Positions 35,647 through 43,961 of a stretch of 64,000 nucleotides of DNA are shown here, piece after piece. The notes beneath the pieces were generated by a model, which worked only from the letters and a program-made list of their open reading frames with translations, was not told the origin of the DNA and searched no databases. Numbering within the stretch: position 1 is the first letter of the stretch; each line of letters starts with the position of its first letter. Origin of the DNA: CAVVMA01 sp963788205 (GTDB lineage Bacteria; Desulfobacterota; Binatia; Binatales; Binataceae); contig CAWBGG010000009.1 in the NCBI GenBank assembly GCA_963788205.1, positions 558,001 through 622,000 on the forward strand, read 5' to 3'. A program made the translations under genes and the position numbers.

Positions 35647-35829
35647 CTACTTACGGCGCCGCCAGAAGGGAAGAGCAACGGCGCCGCCAAGCAGCGTCAG
35701 CAAAACGGTCGGATTCTCGGGCGTTTCGACACACCCAGCCGCGGGCTTCGTCGAAGACGACCCGCAGCCCGCAAGCAGCAAAAGCAATGCAATTGCCATC
35801 GATGATCGAAGCACAAAGCGCATCATCAA
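35647..35829 (-). CDS. Small PENPT TM-motif-TM protein, exosortase partner
   Basis: A 60-residue protein. A basic N-terminus and hydrophobic segment end in a lipobox-like LLAGC. Next come a Ser/Thr-rich spacer, the motif GCVETPENPT, a second hydrophobic segment (VLLTLLGGAVALPF), and a basic tail WRRRK. The motif-helix-Arg cluster layout is that of an exosortase sorting signal, with almost nothing else in the protein. It lies 75 bp upstream of the exosortase in the same direction. I recall a family described as an XrtJ-associated TM-motif-TM protein; this matches that description from memory. It could be a lipoprotein that is re-anchored by the exosortase, or a regulator or marker of it. Confidence 0.7.
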   Translation of the reverse strand: MMMRFVLRSSMAIALLLLLAGCGSSSTKPAAGCVETPENPTVLLTLLGGAVALPFWRRRK

Positions 35830-35914
35830 ACAGACGCCTCCGTCGGATTTGCTCGGAGCGGACTGACGTGCAAGCGTTACCGATACCCGGAGGGGATGTC
35901 AAGAAACCAAATCG

Positions 35915-36841
35915 TCAGCGATTCACAATGCGTAACGCGGCAGTATCGCGCTCATACGCCGTGCGAATTTTCTCCAGCCAGCTCCGAACCAATAGCGCGA
36001 AGCAGCACAGAAAAAGTGCCGCGACGCTGGCAATACCTACGATGACCACGACGTTGGGTGAGTAGGGTCGATCCGATGCGTTCGGATTTTCCATAACCTT
36101 GAAAGCGAAGTCGGCCTCCACCATCGCGAGCTGCTGCACTTGCACTTCGTTGGCAACCATTTTGTATATCTGGTTTGCCGCGAGTGAATCCGGAGTTGCT
36201 TTCGCCTTCTCCCCCATAGACTCTATCTCGCCGGCGGTGTCGCGAATCTGCTCGTCGCGGAGCTTGCGCCTAAGATCCTCTATGTAGTAGCCAAGGTCGC
36301 GTTCAGCGTTCGCGCGATTGGGGGCGACGTAATACATGGTGACGTTGCCGGTGTTGAACGAGAAATCGCACTTGAAGCGCCGCTTAAGCTCACGGAAGGA
36401 GTCCCATTTCGGGTCTGATCCAGGACTCGCCAGGCCGCCGTGCGCGGATAACAACTCGGGCTGCATATGGTGGCGGTCGATCATCGCGACAGCGAAGTCG
36501 AAGCTGTTGAGAATGGTTATTATCTCCTGGGCGCGAGGCACTCCAAGCAGATTGCCAATCTCCGGCAAGCCAGTTTCTGCGGACTCATTTGAGGCGGCCA
36601 AGTCGAACCCGTTAGGCATCAATTCCGACACCGGGCGGAGTATGGCCTCGGCACGGTAGTATTTCGTCATCATGAACTTGGCAAAGATTGCCGAAACTAC
36701 GAACGCAGCAAGCGTTGACGCCGCAATTAACTTCCACGACCTCAAAAGGAGTAATATGGCCGGGCTCAAAAGCTGCTCAACGCGGCCGTACCGCTTTTCG
36801 CCTGCTTCAGCGATTGCCAGCGATTTGGGCGTACTGCTCAT
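35915..36841 (-). CDS. Chain-length determinant protein (Wzz/PCP family)
   Basis: A 308-residue polysaccharide co-polymerase. The first transmembrane helix is near residue 30 (LLRSWKLIAASTLAAFVVSAIFAKF), followed by YYRAEAILRPVSE, the Wzz signature. A periplasmic helical part follows, and a second TM helix near residue 265 (VVVIVGIASVAALFLCCFALLV) precedes a short cytoplasmic tail. There is no Walker-type kinase domain, so this is a PCP-1/2b type rather than a BY-kinase fusion. The ATG at 36841 has a good GAGGAAAG site; an upstream TTG at 36925 would add 28 residues. It controls polymer length together with Wzy and Wza. Confidence 0.85.
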   Translation of the reverse strand: MSSTPKSLAIAEAGEKRYGRVEQLLSPAILLLLRSWKLIAASTLAAFVVSAIFAKFMMTKYYRAEAILRPVSELMPNGFDLAASNESAETGLPEIGNLLGVPRAQEIITILNSFDFAVAMIDRHHMQPELLSAHGGLASPGSDPKWDSFRELKRRFKCDFSFNTGNVTMYYVAPNRANAERDLGYYIEDLRRKLRDEQIRDTAGEIESMGEKAKATPDSLAANQIYKMVANEVQVQQLAMVEADFAFKVMENPNASDRPYSPNVVVIVGIASVAALFLCCFALLVRSWLEKIRTAYERDTAALRIVNR

Positions 36842-36990
36842 GGCGCTTTCCTCGCGGCCCGGGCGCTCGCTCGGCTCAGGGTGCGTGGTCGGTTCCCGGG
36901 CTGATATGTCCTTAATCGATGACAACTTTAAGGGAAGAGGGGAGGCCGCGCAGGGCTGCCATCTTCACGGCGAAGCGGCGCCCCGATCGG

Positions 36991-38871
36991 CTAGAGATTT
37001 GTCGCAAGTATACCGAGGATCGCAACTGATTCGACACTGTTTACAATAATCTGAGTTATATCCTTTCCGTACTGGAGAGAGCTCGCGTAGACGAGTTGCT
37101 CGGGTACGTACACGGTATCGCCCGAGTCCAGCCGGGCAGCCATCAGTCCGCCCGATATCGCGGGTAACAGCGGGAAAAGCCGGTTGCGGTTTTCCAGGCG
37201 CACTCCCTCCTCGGTCAAGATCGAGCCGTTAGCCTTGATCACATAGATATGATCGCGGTCGGCGCCGTCGGTGGGTCCGCCGGCGCGCTGCAGGTAATCC
37301 GCCACGGTCAGGCCCGGCCGATAGACTATCGCGTTCGGATTGTAAACCTGCCCCAGAACCTGGACCGAAGCGGGTTGCACGGGAATGATCAGCGTGTCGT
37401 CGGCCTGGAGCACAATATTTTCGCTGGAGTGCTCGAGCTCGTCGAGCGTCGAGAGGTCGATGGCAACCCGTCCCACCGCTTGCTGCGATTCGGTCTGTGC
37501 GAGAACGGTCTTGAGCGATAGCAGCGACTCCGCGATGTCCTCGGATTGGCCCGCCTGGCGCGGCATCACGGAGAGCCGCGCGACTTCCTCCTGAAGACGG
37601 GCCCGCGCCCGATCCAGCTCATCCTGCTGGATGTGTTTCACGGACTGCCGGATGAACACCGCCGCGGGCGGGTAGGCGTCGGACCTGAAGCCGCCGCATT
37701 CGCGAAGCACCGAGTCGAGCCTCTCGCCCTCGTGGATCGCGTAGGGACCGGGTCTCATCACTTCGCCTTTGAGGATCACATGCCAGGCCGGATGCCAGTC
37801 CGAGGCCTGATGGACGAAAAGCTCGTCGCCGTTCTTGAGCGGCATGTTGTCCTGGGTCCCGCCCAGGGCCGACTGGAGATCGATCTCGGTACGCACGTAG
37901 CGCGCGACCGAACCGGCGTCGACTTCGGTCCGCGCAAGCTGCGCGCGATCGCGTGCGGCGTCGTCCTTGAGGCCGCCGGCCTGGTAGAGCAGGTCGCGGA
38001 TCCGCATTCCCGGCGTCAGAGAATAGCTGCCGGGCTTGCGGACTTCGCCACGGACTACTACCTTGGGAACCTCACCGATGTCCCTGAGGTTGTATATCGT
38101 CAAGGTATCTTCGGGCTCGAGCCGGATGTCGTCCAGGTCCGACTGACTGGCGAGCGCGCCGTCGAGGTTGAATGGGATCAGATGGACCTTTCGCTCCGGT
38201 CCCTCGCGCCTGCTCACCAGCGCGTAATCAAAGAACGTATGATCGGAGACTTCCTGGGCCTCGCGCACCAGGTCGGAGACCCGCATGCCCGGATGCCATT
38301 GGTAGTTGCCTGGCTGGTTGACGTTGCCCTCGGCCCTGACCACGTTGCGCTGTCGCGGCAGCACGGTAAAAACCTTGACTAGGTCGCCATCCTTGATGGG
38401 GTACATGGCGGCCGCGTCGTCATTCAGGTTGAGGTCCATCGAGACCCGGCGCTGATGGTTCTCGACCCGCTCGACCTGAATCCGCTCGGCATAGCCAAAT
38501 GCGGTCACGCCGCCGGCCATTCGGAGCACGCTGCCCAGACTTTCACTGCGCTTGAGCTCGTAGATAGCGGGATCCCTGACATCGCCGGTCACGGCGACGA
38601 CCGGGCCGATCACCGGGACGAAAATCACGTCACGCGGCTTGAGCCGGATATCGCCCGAAGTGTCGCCCCTCAGTAACAAGTCATAGAGATCGAGCGTGCC
38701 GACCAGATGGTTGTCCCGGCGCAACTCGATATTGCGCAGGGAACCCATTTTACTGACGCCGCCTGCCGCGACCAGCGCGTTTGAAACATGCGATAGCGAG
38801 CTGACCGTGTAGAGACCCGACTCGCTCACCTTGCCAATCACGAAGACCTGGATCGCGCGCACCTGGCCCAT
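36991..38871 (-). CDS. Wza-like export protein, C-terminal SLBB part
   Basis: The main part of an outer-membrane polysaccharide exporter, in the frame after the break at about 38955-38970. In this frame coding already begins at SGLSFDQAKKLIEHRGAEI, upstream of the listed start. It contains at least five SLBB/Poly_export repeats, e.g. VFVIGKVSESGLYTVSS, VRAEGNVNQPGNYQW, VVRGEVRKPGSYSLTPG, ILKGEVMRPGPYAIHEG and VLGQVYNPNAIVYRPG, each followed by a D/V-LL-x-x-AGG helix. The tail VPEQLVYASSLQYGKDITQIIVNSVES is amphipathic. With its N-terminal part the protein is about 925 residues, much longer than E. coli Wza (about 380), and matches the multi-SLBB exporters of exosortase-linked loci. Confidence 0.85.
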   Translation of the reverse strand: MGQVRAIQVFVIGKVSESGLYTVSSLSHVSNALVAAGGVSKMGSLRNIELRRDNHLVGTLDLYDLLLRGDTSGDIRLKPRDVIFVPVIGPVVAVTGDVRDPAIYELKRSESLGSVLRMAGGVTAFGYAERIQVERVENHQRRVSMDLNLNDDAAAMYPIKDGDLVKVFTVLPRQRNVVRAEGNVNQPGNYQWHPGMRVSDLVREAQEVSDHTFFDYALVSRREGPERKVHLIPFNLDGALASQSDLDDIRLEPEDTLTIYNLRDIGEVPKVVVRGEVRKPGSYSLTPGMRIRDLLYQAGGLKDDAARDRAQLARTEVDAGSVARYVRTEIDLQSALGGTQDNMPLKNGDELFVHQASDWHPAWHVILKGEVMRPGPYAIHEGERLDSVLRECGGFRSDAYPPAAVFIRQSVKHIQQDELDRARARLQEEVARLSVMPRQAGQSEDIAESLLSLKTVLAQTESQQAVGRVAIDLSTLDELEHSSENIVLQADDTLIIPVQPASVQVLGQVYNPNAIVYRPGLTVADYLQRAGGPTDGADRDHIYVIKANGSILTEEGVRLENRNRLFPLLPAISGGLMAARLDSGDTVYVPEQLVYASSLQYGKDITQIIVNSVESVAILGILATNL

Positions 38872-39769
38872 CGTGACGTCGACCTGCAGGCCGGTGATCT
38901 CCGCGCCGCGATGCTCGATGAGCTTCTTGGCCTGATCGAAGCTCAGCCCCGAGAGCCTCGATGGGTCCGATCTCGGGCATCAGGATGGTCCCGTCGCGCT
39001 GGACTTGCAGTGAAAGGGTCTGGTTTATCCGCCCCCATAGCAGCACATTGATCGTGTCGCCGGGGCCGAGCACGTAATCTTCGCTGACCGGCGCATTTTC
39101 GGCCGGCGCGAAGGTCGACACTTTGGAAGAAAACAGCTCGTAGCCGAACTGCGAGAGCTGTCCTGAACTGGGTTGCGAGAGCAGCTTGTAGGGCGTATCG
39201 AGATCGTGAAAGCGCGTTTCGATCGATGATACATAGCTGGTTGCGGGCGCCCCGGCGGCGACTTCTGCGACATGGGCATTAGTCTGCGAGGGCTGAAGGG
39301 TGGCGTCGGCGCACGACTCGATTTGGGACAGTTGCTGACTGCTCAGCCCCAACGCGGGTCCCAGGGATTGAACGTCCGCCGCCGAGATGTGCCGGGCGGA
39401 GATGGCCGCGCAAAGCTGCCGGTACTCCTGGTCGCTCAACTCTGCCTCGGGGGTGCTTTTCAGCCGGCGGAATTCGTCGGAGTTCAACAAGGCCGCAGCT
39501 TCCGGATGGCTCGCCAGCGCAGCGGCGGCGGCCGGTTCGATCGGCGCGGCGGACTGCGAAGGACCATCGAGCACGCCCGCCGCAACCGCGTTGGGCGCAG
39601 CCGTCTGGGCGCCGGCCGGAGCCGCGGCCACGAGCAATGCGATCGCGATCAATGAGATCGCGCCCACGATCGCCGGCAGCAGACGCGCCTGCCCGCCCGC
39701 CGAATCACTATTCGACGCGCGCATCTCGATGAAACTGCCGATGAAACCGGTTCCTGCCACGGAATTCAT
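38750..39769 (-). CDS. Wza-like export protein, N-terminal part
   Basis: The N-terminal half of the exporter. The ATG at 39769 follows a GGAGGAG ribosome site. A signal peptide or anchor (LLPAIVGAISLIAIALLVAAAPAGAQ) is followed by an Ala-rich segment. A helical region, DEFRRLKSTPEAELSDQEY...LGLSSQQLSQIE, has no match known to me. The Poly_export domain then begins EDYVLGPGDTINVLLWG and QVQRDGTILMPEIGPIE. The frame then breaks through one apparent extra base at 38955-38970; beyond this point this frame encodes Arg-rich nonsense. It is the first gene of the polysaccharide locus. Confidence 0.82.
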   Translation of the reverse strand: MNSVAGTGFIGSFIEMRASNSDSAGGQARLLPAIVGAISLIAIALLVAAAPAGAQTAAPNAVAAGVLDGPSQSAAPIEPAAAAALASHPEAAALLNSDEFRRLKSTPEAELSDQEYRQLCAAISARHISAADVQSLGPALGLSSQQLSQIESCADATLQPSQTNAHVAEVAAGAPATSYVSSIETRFHDLDTPYKLLSQPSSGQLSQFGYELFSSKVSTFAPAENAPVSEDYVLGPGDTINVLLWGRINQTLSLQVQRDGTILMPEIGPIEALGAELRSGQEAHRASRRGDHRPAGRRHDGPGARDPGLRDWQGERVGSLHGQLAIACFKRAGRGRRRQ

Positions 39770-40784
39770 CGCTGTTCTCCTCCCAGGCAAGGGTGCAGTA
39801 GCAACAGTGCGGTTTCGGATGGATAACCAGATGGAATATGCGATTATCTTTGAGGCTAGCATAGTAGCTATATAACCAGGCCCGACACGATACGTAGCTA
39901 GATGGTAGTGCGTCGGTTTGAGGAGAGGAGCGGTGCCGATTCGGCTGGTTGCATGTCCGAGGACCTCTCTGGTGTCATTCTCGCGCGTGGCTGCCGCGCG
40001 AAGAATCCCGGCCTCCGGTTGCAGCTTTTTCAACTCCTCGCTGAAGTCCTTCCGCTCAGAGTTCAGCGACTCGGTCGAGCTGTACACACAGCAGGCCCGC
40101 TCGCGCAGGAAAGCGGTTCAGCGGAGCAGAAATCCGGGATTCTTCGCGCGGCATCGCCCCCGGCGCATGCCACGCGCGAGAATGACAGCAGTTTAAATGA
40201 CCCACTACCACCAATGTACATAGCCAGATAAATACTCAGTCTTGGCATCGGCTCGACCTTGTTTCCCGGTCGTGATCCGGCGGCATGTACCGACTGACTG
40301 GCGCAGAAGCCGCTGGCGCTTCGCCTAATGAGCTCAAAGCGTTAAATCGGCCCCGCCGGGCAAGCGTCCGCCCTCCCATCAGAAGATCCAGGCCGCGAGC
40401 GCGTGGCGCCGCAAGCAAAAGGGCCGAATCTCGTGGTCTCCAGAAAAGAACAACGTAATCGTGCGCGGCCCAGCCGGAACGACAAGCAACGGAGGGCCGC
40501 GATAACGCGGTTTCCCCGAGTTGGCGTCCGTTTTTTCCTCAGCTTGCGGAACCTACCCCAACGCTGGGTTACAAGTAAAGTCTAATGGTAGGGTAGGTGC
40601 TTCGCGGTTTCCGTCGCGAGCGGGAGAAGTCACGCACTAATTGAAGCCAAGACCAACTTCGCTGACCATTAATAAATGAACGAGCGGTTTCGAGCAGATT
40701 TGACCGTCCTCGCGAGCGATGGCGAGGCGAATTATCTGGCGGTCTCCAACGTCTACTGTGAGCGGGAATGCTCCTGATAGCGCA
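39770..40784. other. Intergenic region with inverted repeat
   Basis: 1 kb without a convincing gene. The AT-rich stretch at 39830-39905 contains the best promoter-like sequence for the minus-strand locus (TATATA near 39869, and CTAGC/GCTAG arms); no exact promoter is assigned. The rest contains the long inverted repeat described separately and Arg-rich shadow frames only. Confidence 0.45.
39974..40186. repeat. Long imperfect inverted repeat (GTCATTCTCGC family)
   Basis: The arm at 39974-40010 (GTCATTCTCGCGCGTGGC... GCCGCGCGAAGAATCCCGG) is repeated in inverse orientation at 40134-40186, with an extra 14-nt insert in the second arm. The spacer between the arms is about 120 nt. Each arm also has inner dyad symmetry (GTCATTCT... 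and AAGAAT). The same end motifs recur at 53570-53700, so this is a dispersed palindromic element. Confidence 0.7.
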
Positions 40785-41795
40785 ATGCCCGGGAAGCGCC
40801 GTCTGAGGCCCATTCCGATGGGAGCGCGCCTGAGAGCGGCAGGCTCGGTACCTGCGCGGATTGTGGCGGTTATCGCAGCGCTGGCGTTTTTCTCCACTCC
40901 CACGCTGTCGTCGAATCTCACCATCAGCGGGACCGTGATGAGCGGGTCCACCGTTCCGGTCGGGGCGTCTTCCGTGACGCTCTTTCAGGCTGGGAGCGGT
41001 CCGGGCATCGGCGCGTCGGCGCTGGGATCATCAAGCGCCGACTCTGGCGCCGACTTTTCGATTTCACCCGCTTCCACACCGCCGCCGGGCGCGGTGCTCT
41101 ATTTGGTTGCGAGCGGCGGAAATGCGGGCGGCGGCGCCAACAGCGCAATCGAGCTGATGGCGATAATCGGCAGCGTCAACGCCTCGACCAGCGTGACGAT
41201 CAACGAGCTGACCACGATCGCGGCCGCCTACTCGGCCGCGAACTTCATCACCCATGAAACCGATATCGCCGACAACGCGTTTCACGCGCTGGCTGGCGCG
41301 GCGGCTGCGGTCGGCAATCTGGTCAACATCCAAACCGGGGCCTTAGGCGGAATCGTCGCCAATGGAAACAACGACGCGACCATCGCGGAGCTCAATACGC
41401 TCGCCAATGGCGTAGCCGAGTGCGTGCGGGCGTCGTCCAGCTCGCCGGCCTGCGCCAATCTTTTTGCCGCCACCGACGTGCCGACCACGCCGGCCGACAC
41501 ACTGAGCGCGATTATCAACCTAACCAGGTCTCCGGTCTTCAACCCCAGCGGGATCTTCGGCCTCGGCGCGAGCGGGACGATCTATTCCCCGCCACTGGGA
41601 GCGGCTCCAACCGACTGGACGGTCGCGCTGAACATCAGCGGTGGCGGCCTCAACGCGCCTGACGCGATCGCAATCGATGGCGGCGGCAACGTCTGGGTCG
41701 CCAACTCCAGCGTCAACAACAGCAGCGTTACGGAGTTGAGCGCGGCGGGCGCTCCCATTTCGTCGCCGCCGGCTTCACTAACATTGGCGGCCTGA
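40785..41795 (+). CDS. Secreted NHL-repeat protein, N-terminal part
   Basis: The N-terminal part of a long exported protein. A hydrophobic signal (ARIVAVIAALAFFSTPTLSS) precedes a carboxypeptidase-regulatory-like/beta region (LTISGTVMSGSTVPVGASSVTLFQAG). A helical stretch with ELTTIAAAYSAANFI and two Cys (ECVRASSSSPACANLF) follows, then the first NHL-type blade (APDAIAIDGGGNVWVANSS). One base appears to be missing at 41769-41773 (CCGCCGG, expected CCGCCGGG), and the frame then runs to a false stop. The alternative start ATG 40818 also precedes the signal. The whole protein would be about 909 residues. Confidence 0.7.
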   Translation: MPGKRRLRPIPMGARLRAAGSVPARIVAVIAALAFFSTPTLSSNLTISGTVMSGSTVPVGASSVTLFQAGSGPGIGASALGSSSADSGADFSISPASTPPPGAVLYLVASGGNAGGGANSAIELMAIIGSVNASTSVTINELTTIAAAYSAANFITHETDIADNAFHALAGAAAAVGNLVNIQTGALGGIVANGNNDATIAELNTLANGVAECVRASSSSPACANLFAATDVPTTPADTLSAIINLTRSPVFNPSGIFGLGASGTIYSPPLGAAPTDWTVALNISGGGLNAPDAIAIDGGGNVWVANSSVNNSSVTELSAAGAPISSPPASLTLAA

Positions 41796-41839
41796 ATCGT
41801 CCGACCGGAATTGCTATCGATGGCTCCGGCAACGTCTGG

Positions 41840-43513
41840 GTGTCGGACAGTATCAACAGCCGCGTCACCGAATTGAGTTCCAGCGGCATGGCGCTCTCGC
41901 CTTCCAGCGGTTTCATCGGCGGCGGCCTCGCCGATCCGGTCGCGATCGCGGTTGACGCCCTGGGCAACGTTTGGATCGCGAACAATACCCCCAGCTCGGT
42001 CACCGAGCTCAACTCTGCGGGTATGCCGATTTCGCCCAGCAACGGTTTCATCGGCGGCGGTTTGCAAGGACCGGAGAGCATCGCGATCGACGGCTCGGAT
42101 AACATCTGGGTAACCGACCACAGCGGCAACGCCGTCACCGAATTGAATTCCGCCGGCGCGCCGCTGTCACCGCCGGGTGGATTCACTACCGGCGGTCTGG
42201 AAGAACCGTTTGGGATCGCGATCGACGGTTCCGGAGACATCTGGGTGGCGAATTTCATGGGCACCGGAGTGGCTGAGTTCACTTCATCGGGCGCGCCTCT
42301 GTCGCCGCCGGCCGGCTTTACTGGCGGTGGCCAGAATCTTCCCGACAATGCCGCAATCGACGGGGTAGGGAACGTTTGGGTGGCGAACTTCGGCGGGGGC
42401 GTGACGGAGATCAATCCCGCCGGACTCGCGCTCTCGCCGTCGAGCGGTTTCACCGGCGGCGGCATGAGTGCCCCCTTCGGAATCGCCGTCGACGGCGCGG
42501 GCAACGTATGGGTTGCGAATTCGAGCGGCAGCAGCGTGACTGAGATCATCGGCGCCGGCGCACCGGTCAAGACCCCGCTCCAGGCCCGGATCGCTACGTT
42601 GCCGACCGCCGTACCGACGCCAACCCCAACGCCGAGTCCGACTCCCACTGCAACTCCGACCCCAACCGCGTCGCCCACTCCGACCGCGTCTCCGACTCCA
42701 TCGCCAACCACGGCTGCGACCCCGAGCGCGACGCCCGCCCCGACCGCGACGCCGACCCCGATCGCCACGCCGACGGTCGCAGCGACCCCGACGATGGCGC
42801 CTACCGCCACGCCGATCCCGACCGCCACCCGGATCGCGACTGCGACGCCGATCCCGACCGCGACACCGGTCCCGACCGCGACGCCGGCGCCGTCGTCGCT
42901 GTCGATCACGCCGCCGTCAGTGGATTTTCAGGGCGTAGGCATCGACACCACCAAGACCGCGAAGATCAAGCTCAAGAACATCGGCACCTCCGCGCTTACC
43001 GGCAACGTCGCCAAGACCAGTTTGAGCGCGCCGTTCGGATTGGTGGGCGGAGGGGGCGCGTTCAAGCTGGGCCGCAATCAGACCAAGGTCGTCACGCTGA
43101 AGTTCACGCCGGTTGCGCTGGTCGAATCGTCAGGCAGCCTGACCATCAAGAGCAACGACCCCACCAATCCCGACGTGCAGGTCAGCGTCGCGGGGGCCGG
43201 GCTGTCCGGTACGCTGAGCGTGTCGATCGGGTCGTTGGACTTTCCGGCCGTGAAGGTGATGCACAGCAAGACGATGAAGTTCACGATCAAGAACGGCGGC
43301 CCCGGCGTGCTGCACGGCAGCATCACGGTGAATCAAACCGGCGCCAGCGCCTTCAGCGTCGCGGGCGCGGCGGATTTCACTCTTCCGCGCAATCACAGCC
43401 GCGTGCTGGGCGTCAAATTTGCGCCGGCTGCCAGCGGAGCTTTTGCCGCAACCATCGCGATCACCAGCGACGGCGGCGCAGTTTCGATCCCGGCAACGGG
43501 CACCGGCGAATGA
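41840..43513 (+). CDS. NHL repeats, Pro-Thr linker, two choice-of-anchor domains
   Basis: Continuation of the preceding entry. In the corrected frame coding starts at GFTNIGGLNRPTGIAIDGSG, just before this ATG. Five to six tandem blades of about 44 residues share the pattern P-x-(A/G)IAIDG-G-NVWVAN...VTELNSAGAPLSP..GF-GGG. They form a predicted beta-propeller (NHL/Vgb-like). A linker of about 95 residues, rich in T-P and A-T-P, follows, then two Ig-like ASH/choice-of-anchor D domains (LSITPPSVDFQGVGIDTTKTAK and LSVSIGSLDFPAVKVMHSKT). The architecture suggests a cell-surface or extracellular adhesion protein. No C-terminal sorting motif is seen. Confidence 0.78.
   Translation: MSDSINSRVTELSSSGMALSPSSGFIGGGLADPVAIAVDALGNVWIANNTPSSVTELNSAGMPISPSNGFIGGGLQGPESIAIDGSDNIWVTDHSGNAVTELNSAGAPLSPPGGFTTGGLEEPFGIAIDGSGDIWVANFMGTGVAEFTSSGAPLSPPAGFTGGGQNLPDNAAIDGVGNVWVANFGGGVTEINPAGLALSPSSGFTGGGMSAPFGIAVDGAGNVWVANSSGSSVTEIIGAGAPVKTPLQARIATLPTAVPTPTPTPSPTPTATPTPTASPTPTASPTPSPTTAATPSATPAPTATPTPIATPTVAATPTMAPTATPIPTATRIATATPIPTATPVPTATPAPSSLSITPPSVDFQGVGIDTTKTAKIKLKNIGTSALTGNVAKTSLSAPFGLVGGGGAFKLGRNQTKVVTLKFTPVALVESSGSLTIKSNDPTNPDVQVSVAGAGLSGTLSVSIGSLDFPAVKVMHSKTMKFTIKNGGPGVLHGSITVNQTGASAFSVAGAADFTLPRNHSRVLGVKFAPAASGAFAATIAITSDGGAVSIPATGTGE
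42605..42895 (+). repeat. Pro-Thr-Ala coding tandem repeat
   Basis: Low-complexity DNA built from CCNACNGCNACNCCG-type units encoding (T/A/S)PT-x-TP. It acts as the extended linker between the propeller and the Ig-like domains, and is a likely site of slippage and length variation. Confidence 0.85.
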
Positions 43514-43532
43514 TTGTGTAGTTCGCGCGCTC

Positions 43533-43889
43533 TTAGCGGTCCATCCATTTGGGACTGTTGATCTTGAGCGCGTCGGCGAGCGAGGCGCGAATATGCGCGC
43601 GCAGGGCCGGATCGTCCAGCGCGATCGCACCGCTGCGGATGCGCTCGGCCAGCTCGACGCTGAGGCTCTCGGCGTCGCTGTCATGCCCGAGCATCGCCGC
43701 CAGCCGCGCGCGCTCCGATTGCGCCTGCGACGCGCGCATCTCCAGCTCGCGCCGCACGATGTTGATCACGTTGAGCGTGACGCGGGTCTGAAAGCGATGG
43801 TATCCCGCGAGCGTCGGCATCAGCTCCTGTTCGAGATATTTCACCGCCGCCTGAAGAAGGACGGTCGCGTCCGGCCTGCTATTTGGCAT
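43533..43889 (-). CDS. DUF6285 domain protein
   Basis: A 118-residue soluble helical protein (PDATVLLQAAVKYLEQELMPTLAGYHRFQTRVTLNVINIVRREL). It matches the small family typically encoded after a phosphotransferase and an acyl-CoA dehydrogenase, as here. Its function is unknown; it is probably an accessory subunit of that acyl-CoA pathway. It lies 72 bp after the phosphotransferase and converges on the NHL gene with only 19 bp between stops. Confidence 0.75.
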   Translation of the reverse strand: MPNSRPDATVLLQAAVKYLEQELMPTLAGYHRFQTRVTLNVINIVRRELEMRASQAQSERARLAAMLGHDSDAESLSVELAERIRSGAIALDDPALRAHIRASLADALKINSPKWMDR

Positions 43890-43961
43890 CTTTTACTCCG
43901 GTTCTTGCTTGGCTTAACCCTACAAAATCTTTCCTTCGTGCTACTTTCTGTATGATTCCGA

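Noticed and set aside
41640..42560. Tandem DNA repeats as a non-coding array
   Set aside because: They are in-frame NHL blades with codon-level variation, so they are protein repeats.
42605..42895. Possible CRISPR-like or VNTR array
   Set aside because: The repeats are irregular, in frame, and encode a Thr-Pro linker; there are no spacers and no cas genes.
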